DNA of 64,000 bases from positions 248,001 through 312,000 of the forward strand of contig NZ_QWEV01000005.1 of NCBI RefSeq assembly GCF_003858395.1, written 5' to 3'. The translations under genes were made by a program, and so were the position numbers. The notes below the pieces were generated by a model. The model did not search any database. It had not been told where the DNA came from and worked only from the letters and a program-made list of their open reading frames with translations. Origin of the DNA: Acidipila sp. EB88 (GTDB lineage Bacteria; Acidobacteriota; Terriglobia; Terriglobales; Acidobacteriaceae). Position 1 is the first letter of the stretch, and the number at the start of each line of letters is the position of its first letter. Below, piece after piece: positions 24,547-31,126 of the stretch.

Positions 24547-26028
24547 ATGCGCTTCCATGTAGCGACGCTCCGCCCCGCGGGCTATCAGCACAGCGATGGT
24601 TTCTGCGAGATCGCCGAAACCCTCGAGCACGCCCTGCGCGCCCTCGGGCACTTTGCCGCGCGTGGCGAAAACTCCATCGACGCCACCGCCGCCAACATCC
24701 TCCTGGGCGCGCACATGCTCCCCGAGGAAGACCTCGCCCAGCTCCCTGCCTCGACCATCATCTACAACCTCGAGCAGCTTGCCGTCGCCCCTTTGCCGCC
24801 CTGGTACATGGCGCTCGCCACCCGCTTCCCCATCTGGGACTACAGCCCCCTCAACCTCGCTCTCTGGAACCGGCACCCGTGCGCCACCCCGCCCGTGCTC
24901 GTTCCCGTCGGCTTCACCCCGCAGCTCCAACGCATCCCCACAGCCGTCGAGCAGGACATCGACGTGCTCTTTTACGGCTCCCTCTCGCCGCGCCGCGAGG
25001 CCCTCTTCGCCGCCCTCAGCGCTGCGGGCGTCCGCCTGCACGTCGCCTTCGGCGTCTACGGCGCGGAGCGCGACGCGCTGATCGCCCGCGCCCGCCTCGT
25101 CCTCTGCGTGCACGCCCACGAGGCTCCCATCTTTGAAACCGTGCGCGTCTCCTACCTGCTCACCAACCACAAGGCCGTGGTAGCCGAGCACTCCGACGAC
25201 GCCGGCCTGCTTGCCGAGGCCGTGGCCATGCTCCCCTACGACGAAATCGTCCAGGGCTGCCTCGCCCTGCTCGCCGACCACACCCGCCGCGCCGATCTCG
25301 CCCAACGCGGCGCAGCCCTCTTCGCCACCATGCCCGAAACGCAGTTCCTCACCACCGCCCTCGCCACCACAACGCACACCCAGGCCCCGCCAGAAACCCC
25401 GTCCTTCCCCCGCTCCATGAACCTGGGCTCCGGCAAGGACTGGCGTGCCGAATGCCTCAACATCGACATCAACGACCACTGGCAACCCGACGCCGTGTTC
25501 AACCTCGCCGACCCGTTCCCCGGCGCCCACACGCTCCACACCGACCGCTTCGGCCCCGTCGTGCTCGAACCCGGCTGCCTCGACGAGATCCTCGCCAATG
25601 ACGTGCTCGAGCACATCCCGGATCTCATGCAGGCCATGACCAACGCGCTGCTGCTGCTGCGTCCCGGCGGCCTTTTTCGCATCCACGTGCCCTACGACCT
25701 CGCCTGGGGCGCCTGGCAGGACCCCACCCACGTCCGCGCCTTCAACGAGCGCTCCTGGCTCTACTACACCGAGTGGTTCTGGTACATGGGCTGGACGGAC
25801 GCCCGCTTCACCATCGACTCGCTCGACTTCTGCCTTTCCCCGCTCGGCGAATCCCTGCGCGACTCCGGCGCCGGCGACGAGCTCGTCCGCACTCCGCGCG
25901 CCGTCGACAGCATGCGCGTCGTACTGCGCAAGCAACTGCTCAACGCCGAAGAAAAACAGCGTGGCGCAGCCTTCCGCCAGCAGCCCGAACGCCGCACTCA
26001 CTCCGCACCCGCGCTCGCACCCGCCTGA
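24547..26028 (+). CDS. Glycosyltransferase-methyltransferase fusion
   Basis: 493 residues, start ATG 24547 behind AAGGAAG. The N-terminal half (about 1-285) is GT-B-like: an N-terminal nucleotide-fold part, then IDVLFYGSLSPRREALFAAL, LIARARLVLCVHAHEAPIFE and VSYLLTNHKAVVAEHS, resembling CgeB/group-1 glycosyltransferases. The C-terminal half (about 300-470) is a class I SAM methyltransferase (SMNLGSGKDWRAECLNIDI, ILANDVLEHIPDLMQAM, LLRPGGLFRIHVPYDL). No signal or membrane segment is seen. Such fusions probably add and methylate a sugar on surface glycans; the substrate is unknown. Confidence 0.85.
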   Translation: MRFHVATLRPAGYQHSDGFCEIAETLEHALRALGHFAARGENSIDATAANILLGAHMLPEEDLAQLPASTIIYNLEQLAVAPLPPWYMALATRFPIWDYSPLNLALWNRHPCATPPVLVPVGFTPQLQRIPTAVEQDIDVLFYGSLSPRREALFAALSAAGVRLHVAFGVYGAERDALIARARLVLCVHAHEAPIFETVRVSYLLTNHKAVVAEHSDDAGLLAEAVAMLPYDEIVQGCLALLADHTRRADLAQRGAALFATMPETQFLTTALATTTHTQAPPETPSFPRSMNLGSGKDWRAECLNIDINDHWQPDAVFNLADPFPGAHTLHTDRFGPVVLEPGCLDEILANDVLEHIPDLMQAMTNALLLLRPGGLFRIHVPYDLAWGAWQDPTHVRAFNERSWLYYTEWFWYMGWTDARFTIDSLDFCLSPLGESLRDSGAGDELVRTPRAVDSMRVVLRKQLLNAEEKQRGAAFRQQPERRTHSAPALAPA

Positions 26029-26121
26029 CCGGCCCATCTTCGGGCCATCCGGTACGGAAGGTTCCGCCCCGTCGGGCGCAACACCAAAGGCGGTAGCAGC
26101 CCGCGATATACTCCCCGGGAC

Positions 26122-26772
26122 ATGTCAGAGAAGATCCTCGCCTTTCTTGCCCACTACATCGAAGCCTTCATCGCCGCCACGCACTACCTCGGCGTCGCGA
26201 TCCTCATGGCCATCGAGTCCATGTGCATTCCGCTTCCGTCCGAAATCATCATGCCGTTCGCCGGGTACGAAGTGCACCAGGGCGTGCTCACGCTGCTCGG
26301 CGTCGCCACCGCCGGCGCCCTCGGGTGCAACCTCGGCTCGGTCGTCGCCTACTGGATCGGCGCCGTGGGCGGCCGCCCGCTCATCGAGCGCTACGGCAAA
26401 TACATCCTGCTCAGTCACCACGACCTCGACCGCACCACCCACTACTTTGAAAAGTACGGCTCCATCACCGTGCTCATCGGCCGCCTGCTCCCCGTGGTGC
26501 GCACCTTCATCGCTCTGCCCGCCGGCATCGCCCGCATGCCGCAGCTCCGCTTCCACGTCTACACCTTCCTGGGTTCGTGGCCGTGGTGCTTTGTGCTCGC
26601 CTACGTCGGCATGAAGCTCGGCGAACACTGGGATACTGACCCGCGCTTCAAGGAGATCTTTCACCGCTTCCATGTCGCCGTTGAGCTGATCATCCTCCTC
26701 GGCATCGTGTGGTTCCTGTGGAGCCACCTGCGTCGCGGCCGCGCCACCGCCACTGTCGCCAGGCCCCTCTAA
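26122..26772 (+). CDS. DedA-family membrane protein
   Basis: 216 residues with about five hydrophobic segments and the VTT/SNARE-associated signature: IESMCIPLPSEIIMPFAGY, GCNLGSVVAYWIGAVGGRP, RLLPVVRTFIALPAGIARM and FLGSWPWCFVLAYVGMKLGE. The acidic and arginine residues needed in DedA half-transporters (E in PSEII, R in GRLLP and VRTF) are present. Family members flip undecaprenyl phosphate or phospholipids and support envelope and pH homeostasis. It is alone on its strand. Confidence 0.94.
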   Translation: MSEKILAFLAHYIEAFIAATHYLGVAILMAIESMCIPLPSEIIMPFAGYEVHQGVLTLLGVATAGALGCNLGSVVAYWIGAVGGRPLIERYGKYILLSHHDLDRTTHYFEKYGSITVLIGRLLPVVRTFIALPAGIARMPQLRFHVYTFLGSWPWCFVLAYVGMKLGEHWDTDPRFKEIFHRFHVAVELIILLGIVWFLWSHLRRGRATATVARPL

Positions 26773-26791
26773 GCCCTGCACAGCTCAAGAC

Positions 26792-26821
26792 AAAAAACGG
26801 CGGCCCGCAAAGGCCGCCGTT
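26792..26821 (-). terminator. Terminator of the response-regulator gene
   Basis: AACGGCGGCC (26796-26805) pairs with GGCCGCCGTT (26812-26821). On the minus strand it runs into a U-tract (complement of 26792-26797). It may also stop DedA transcription. Confidence 0.8.
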
Positions 26822-26883
26822 CTCGTAATCCTCCAACCCCACAAACAGGCCGCCATCCGCGCGAACGAACCAGCGCAGTGCTT

Positions 26884-27543
26884 CTACAACCAGCCCTTTG
26901 TGCGCGCAATCCGCGCAGCCTCGATCCGGTTCGCTGCACCCAGCTTGCTCGACGCCCCCGAAAGATAATTCCGCACCGTGCCTTCCGACAGGTGAAACTC
27001 CGCGACAATCTCCGCGCTCGAGCGCCCTTCCCCGGCCAGCCGCAAAATCTGCCGCTCGCGTTCCGACAACGGGTCCGCTTCGCTCCACGCTTCCGCCGCC
27101 AGCTCCGGGTCAAACACGCGCCTGCCCGCATGCACCTGCCGCACCGCACTGGCCAGCTCTGCCGAGGGTCTGTCCTTCAACAGGTATCCCCGCGCGCCCG
27201 CGTCGAGCGCCCTGCGCAGGTAGCCCGGCCGTGCAAAGGTTGTGAGGATGATCGTGCGCACGGCAGGGTGGTGGTCCCGCAGCTCCGCCGCCAGCGAGAG
27301 TCCGCTCATCCGCGGCATCTCCACGTCTGTCACCACGATGTCCGGCTTCGCGCTGGCTATGGCGGCCAGCGCTTCCACCCCGTCAGCCACCTGGGCACAT
27401 ACAGCGATATCCGGCTCCAGCTCCAGCAGCGCGGCCAGCGCACCCAGCAGCATTGCCTGGTCCTCGGCGACCATCACGCGGATCGGTTGCGGCTGCGCCC
27501 CGGCACTCGCCGCAGCCATCCCTGATCCCGCCGCTGGCTTCAT
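26884..27543 (-). CDS. NarL/LuxR-type response regulator (DesR-like), orphan
   Basis: About 219 residues from ATG 27543. The receiver domain (about 20-135) has the phospho-acceptor Asp in PDIVVTDVEMPRMSG, the acidic pocket in VMVAEDQAMLL, Thr in IILTTFARPGYL and Lys in GYLLKDRP. The LuxR-type helix-turn-helix is LSERERQILRLAGEG with EGTVRNYLSGASSKLGA. It starts 17 bp after the ppgK stop on the same strand. No sensor kinase is in the window, although relatives such as DesR are normally paired with one. Confidence 0.92.
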   Translation of the reverse strand: MKPAAGSGMAAASAGAQPQPIRVMVAEDQAMLLGALAALLELEPDIAVCAQVADGVEALAAIASAKPDIVVTDVEMPRMSGLSLAAELRDHHPAVRTIILTTFARPGYLRRALDAGARGYLLKDRPSAELASAVRQVHAGRRVFDPELAAEAWSEADPLSERERQILRLAGEGRSSAEIVAEFHLSEGTVRNYLSGASSKLGAANRIEAARIARTKGWL

Positions 27544-27559
27544 CGCTCCCACGTGTTGC

Positions 27560-28309
27560 CTAGTCCTGGTCGCCCCACAGCTTGATGCCGCCCAGCAACC
27601 CATCCTGGTTCGACACCAGGCTCACATTCTTGGGCAGCTCAAAGCTCACCAGCTTGGCATTGCCGCCGCCAATGTACAGGTGGTCCCAGTTAAACGTGTG
27701 CTGCGTCTGCTCGATCGCCTTGAGCAGGAGCTTGTTCCACTTCTTGTGGCCAATCTCCTTCATGCCCTTGCGGCCCAGGTAGTCCTCGTACGTGTTGCCC
27801 TTGCGAAACGGGTGGTGCCCCAGCTCGAGCCCAGGCGCCAGCCGCCCGCGCGTAAACAATGCCGAACCCATGCCCGTGCCCAGCGTCAGCACCAGCTCCA
27901 CACCCGTGCCCTGGATCGCACCATAGCCCTGCACCGCCGCGTCGTTGGCCACGCGCACCGGCTTCTGCCAGCGCTTTTCCAGCTCGCCCTGCATGTTGAA
28001 CCCGATCCACTCCGGGTGCAGGTTCGCCGCTGTCAGCGTGTATCCCTGCTTGATCACACCCGGGAAGCCGACCGACACCCGGTCAAACTCCGGCATCTGC
28101 TTGCGCAGCGTCTCCAGCACCTCGGTGACGCGCTCCGGCGTCGGCTTCACCGGCGTCTCTGAACGCACGCGCTCCGTCATCGGCTTCGCGTCGTTGTCGA
28201 GCGTCATCATCTTCAATCCCGTGCCGCCAATATCAATGGCCAGGGTGATCGGGTGCGTGGGGGCTGCCTGCGAGGTGTTGCCGGGGTGTGCTTCTGCCAT
28301 GAAATCCAT
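27560..28309 (-). CDS. ppgK: Polyphosphate glucokinase (ROK family)
   Basis: About 249 residues from ATG 28309; a second ATG at 28300 is equally possible, and neither has a strong Shine-Dalgarno. ROK features are TLAIDIGGTGLKMMTLD, VGFPGVIKQGYTLTAANL, VRVANDAAVQGYGAIQG and LVLTLGTGMGSALFTRGRL. The GxGLK-type phosphate loop and short length fit polyphosphate-dependent glucokinases rather than ATP-only ROK kinases. The N-loop HxGNT and zinc-type cysteines of ROK repressors are absent. It phosphorylates glucose in the cytoplasm using polyphosphate. It is probably cotranscribed with the response regulator. Confidence 0.93.
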   Translation of the reverse strand: MDFMAEAHPGNTSQAAPTHPITLAIDIGGTGLKMMTLDNDAKPMTERVRSETPVKPTPERVTEVLETLRKQMPEFDRVSVGFPGVIKQGYTLTAANLHPEWIGFNMQGELEKRWQKPVRVANDAAVQGYGAIQGTGVELVLTLGTGMGSALFTRGRLAPGLELGHHPFRKGNTYEDYLGRKGMKEIGHKKWNKLLLKAIEQTQHTFNWDHLYIGGGNAKLVSFELPKNVSLVSNQDGLLGGIKLWGDQD

Positions 28310-28526
28310 ACGTGCACAGTGTAGATGCTGTGCGGAGTTTGCGCGAAGGCGCCGCCATACGGTTGGCGCACAAGAGTTCGCAACAAGCGCCTGCCCGGCC
28401 GCGCTCAACCGCTCCCCGTCCGTGTTTACCGCGCCCACAACGTATGCGGCAAAGCGCGTGGCCGCGCCGTACTATATAGGGTGGAACCGGAGCTCCACAG
28501 GCGGAAGCTCCTTCTGAGGTGTACTC

Positions 28527-29804
28527 ATGACCCGTCGTCCCCTTGCGCTTACCCTGATCCTTTGTGCCGCCCCCTCGCTGCTCGCCGCGCAGTCCGCACC
28601 GGCCGGCACGCCGCCAACTGTGCCGCAGACTACGCCCCAGACGGTCCCGCAGACCACGCCCCAAAGCACGCCCCAAACTGTTCCTCAGACTGCTCCCCAG
28701 ACACCACCCACCACCGCCCCACAGAAAACCCCGGCCGACAGCCCGGACGCAAAAACAGGCAAGACAGACAAGGCAGATAAGACCGACAAGAAGCCCGCTC
28801 CGGCCCCCGCCGTGTCAGACAAGCCCGTCCCTCTGCAGGCGCAGGTCGGACCCGACGGCGTGGTCAAGGGCGTCAAGCCCGGCAGCGATGACGATGTTTC
28901 CGCCGTCGGCAACCGCAACATCGGCGCACGCGGCCTCGGCAACTGGTACTCCACCAACACCGAAATTGGCATGGGCAAGCAGTACTCCATGGAGCTCGAA
29001 AAGAGCACCAAGTTCATCAACGATCCGGTCGTCACCGAGTACGTCAACCGCATCGCGCAGAACATCGTCAAAAACTCGGACGCGCGCGTGCCCTTCACCG
29101 TCAAGGTCATCGACTCCGATGAAGTCAACGCCATGGCGCTGCCCGGCGGCTTCTTCTTCGTCAACTCCGGCCTGATCCTCAACGCCGACAACGAGGCCGA
29201 GGTCGCCGGCGTCATGGCCCACGAGATCGCCCACGTCGCCGCCCACCACGCGGTGCGCGAGCAGACCCGCATGAACTACGCCCAGTTCAGCACCATCCCG
29301 CTCATCATGGTCGGCGGAGGCCTTGGCTACGGCCTCTACGAAGCCGCCAACATCGGCATCCCGCTCACGTTCCTGCAGTTCTCGCGCGACTTCGAGGCCC
29401 AGGCCGACTTCCTCGGCACCCAGTACCTGTACCGCTCCGGCTACGATCCGCAGGCACTCGTCACCTTCTTCGAAAAGATCGAGAATCTCGAAAAGCAGAA
29501 GCCCGGCATGATCTCCAAGGCCTTCATGACCCATCCCGCCACGCCCGACCGCATCGGCCGCACGCAGGACGAGATCGCCACGCTGCTTCCGCCGCGCAAC
29601 GAGTACCTCGAGAACACCTCGGAGTTCGACGACGTCAAAGCGCGCCTCGCCCGCATTGAAAACAAGCGCAAGCTGCAGGACAAGAAGGACGGCAACAAGC
29701 CCACGCTGCGCAAGGTAGGCGCGCAGCAGGACCCCAACTCCACCACCGCGCCCGGCGACGATCGCCCCACCCTGCACAAGCGCGACGACAGCAGCAGCAA
29801 CTAG
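28527..29804 (+). CDS. M48-family zinc metalloprotease, secreted
   Basis: 425 residues. The Sec signal (MTRRPLALTLILCAAPSLLA) is followed by a Pro/Thr/Gln low-complexity linker (about 25-65, repeated VPQT/TPQT units) and a Lys/Asp-rich stretch (KTGKTDKADKTDK). The peptidase domain has the zinc motif VMAHEIAHVAAHHAVREQ and the third ligand in RDFEAQADFLGTQYLY. FMTHPATPDRIGRTQDEI is the usual M48C/BepA-like tail. It is expected in the periplasm as an envelope quality-control protease. The charged C-terminus (KKDGNKPTLRK) is also low complexity. It is monocistronic and ends in a strong terminator. Confidence 0.92.
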   Translation: MTRRPLALTLILCAAPSLLAAQSAPAGTPPTVPQTTPQTVPQTTPQSTPQTVPQTAPQTPPTTAPQKTPADSPDAKTGKTDKADKTDKKPAPAPAVSDKPVPLQAQVGPDGVVKGVKPGSDDDVSAVGNRNIGARGLGNWYSTNTEIGMGKQYSMELEKSTKFINDPVVTEYVNRIAQNIVKNSDARVPFTVKVIDSDEVNAMALPGGFFFVNSGLILNADNEAEVAGVMAHEIAHVAAHHAVREQTRMNYAQFSTIPLIMVGGGLGYGLYEAANIGIPLTFLQFSRDFEAQADFLGTQYLYRSGYDPQALVTFFEKIENLEKQKPGMISKAFMTHPATPDRIGRTQDEIATLLPPRNEYLENTSEFDDVKARLARIENKRKLQDKKDGNKPTLRKVGAQQDPNSTTAPGDDRPTLHKRDDSSSN

Positions 29805-29832
29805 CCCGCTTCGGCTCAGCCCGCCGCAACGC

Positions 29833-29867
29833 AAACAGCCCCTGGCGTCATCCGCCAGGGGCTGTTT
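29833..29867. terminator. Strong bidirectional terminator after the M48 gene
   Basis: A perfect 15-bp stem, AAACAGCCCCTGGCG (29833-29847) with its complement (29853-29867) and a 5-nt loop, ending in TTT on the + strand and again in TTT on the minus strand. Confidence 0.85.
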
Positions 29868-29880
29868 CGGTAAGCAGGGT

Positions 29881-29955
29881 CTAGCGGCCGGTGCCGCGGC
29901 TGACCATGCGCAGGATGATGATCAGCACCAGGCCTGCCAGTACGATCCTTAGCAC
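29881..29955 (-). CDS. Possible 24-residue membrane peptide
   Basis: A GTG at 29955, overlapping the last codons of the zinc-finger gene in another frame, opens a frame ending at TAG 29881. The peptide is MLRIVLAGLVLIIILRMVSR followed by GTGR: one hydrophobic segment with a basic tail, the layout of bacterial mini membrane proteins. The overlap would allow coupled translation after the anti-sigma factor. There is no clear Shine-Dalgarno beyond the purine-rich AAGAAG. It could be chance, since GC-rich antisense frames are often open, but it is not overlapped by a longer gene. Confidence 0.35.
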   Translation of the reverse strand: MLRIVLAGLVLIIILRMVSRGTGR

Positions 29956-30182
29956 TTCTTGCACCGCGCCAGAATCGCCGTCTGCAAACGATCGCGCAGG
30001 CTGTCCGGCAGGTCGTACAACACGTTCGACCGGTACACCTCGATCGTCTTGCGCGTGGTCGTCACGGTGATCGTGCAGTGCTCGCAGGTTCCGAGGTGAG
30101 CCTCGAGCGCTACGCGCAGGGTGGGGTCAGTGGTTCCGTCCAGCAGGTCATCGAGATGCACCAGAAACTCAGAGCAGATCAC
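29949..30182 (-). CDS. Zinc-finger anti-sigma-like protein
   Basis: 77 residues. The zf-HC2 pattern is Cys3 in MICSEFL, then AHLGTCEHC (His and two Cys), followed by an amphipathic helix (DLPDSLRDRLQTAILARCKK). It starts inside the sigma gene's stop (4-bp overlap), as expected for a cognate regulator. Unlike most ECF anti-sigma factors it has no membrane segment, so it is soluble and may sense redox or zinc in the cytoplasm. C-terminal KCxxC-like cysteines (ARCKKC) could add metal ligands. Confidence 0.85.
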   Translation of the reverse strand: MICSEFLVHLDDLLDGTTDPTLRVALEAHLGTCEHCTITVTTTRKTIEVYRSNVLYDLPDSLRDRLQTAILARCKKC

Positions 30183-30892
30183 TTTGCGCCACCATCCCCA
30201 TTCTTCTTGCCTGAACCGTCAATCCTGTTGCTGAAGTAGCGGTTCAACCGTTCACGGAGCTGCAGGCGAGCCCGCAGCAGTCTTGATTTCACCGCCGGTA
30301 CACTTAAACCCAGTGTGTCGGCCGTTTCCTCTGTGGAAAGTCCTTCCACATCGCGCAGCACAAACACTACGCGAAAACTCGGCGGCAAGCCGTTCACCGT
30401 CTTCTTGAGAATCTCGGCAAGCTCGGACTGCCCATACTGCTGCTCAGGGCTCGGGCCCCAGTCAGCCAGTTCCCGCGGCATCGAGCCTTCCTCGGTCTCC
30501 ACATCCTCATCGATCGACACCATGCGCCCGGTGCGGCGCTTGCGCAACCGCATCAGGCTCTCATTCACCGCGATCCGCACCAGCCAGGTGTAAAACTTCG
30601 AGTTGCCCTGGAACTGGTTGAGTTTTTCGTACGCCTTCAGAAACGCGTCCTGCATCACGTCTTCCGCGTCTTCGCGGTTCTGCGTGATGTGTTGCGCGAT
30701 TCTGAAGATCTGCCGGTCGTACTGCTTTACCAGCGTTTCAAATGCATGGACATCGCCACCCTTGGCAAGGTTGACGAGACGAACGTCCGGGTGTTCCTCG
30801 ACTGGATCTGCAATTGCCGCAACGGCAATCGGCGGTGGCACACTGCCGACACCGTCTTCTGGTTCCTGTCTGTCCGATTGGATGGGAGGCAT
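30179..30892 (-). CDS. ECF RNA polymerase sigma factor (RpoE-like)
   Basis: 237 residues. An N-terminal tail of about 35 residues precedes region 2 (FETLVKQYDRQIFRIAQHIT, NREDAEDVMQDAFLKAYEKL, FYTWLVRIAVNESLMRLRKR) and region 4 (LPPSFRVVFVLRDVEGLSTE, ADTLGLSVPAVKSRLLRARL). It is transcribed first, with the zinc-finger gene overlapping its stop. Target promoters cannot be told from this window. Confidence 0.95.
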   Translation of the reverse strand: MPPIQSDRQEPEDGVGSVPPPIAVAAIADPVEEHPDVRLVNLAKGGDVHAFETLVKQYDRQIFRIAQHITQNREDAEDVMQDAFLKAYEKLNQFQGNSKFYTWLVRIAVNESLMRLRKRRTGRMVSIDEDVETEEGSMPRELADWGPSPEQQYGQSELAEILKKTVNGLPPSFRVVFVLRDVEGLSTEETADTLGLSVPAVKSRLLRARLQLRERLNRYFSNRIDGSGKKNGDGGAK

Positions 30893-31126
30893 GGGTGAGA
30901 GTTTCAGCTTTTCGCGCCTTTCCTGAGATGGCAGCGCCTGGCGCCGGGTGCGGTGACCCCTTGGCAGCGCAGCCCTTCCGTCTCCTCCATGCTAACGCGT
31001 CCTCTCGAGAGCGCCGCTGTGCATCCATCCAGTGCTGTTCGCGGTACAACGGTGCCGCGCTTCCCTGCTTTTGCCCCGGCGCCCGACTCCCGCTCGCTTA
31101 CTCTCAATGCAGAGGATCCCCCGTTC

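Noticed and set aside
28640..28720. CRISPR-like repeats in the TPQT codon run
   Set aside because: Unequal units inside a coding frame with no spacers; protein low complexity explains them.
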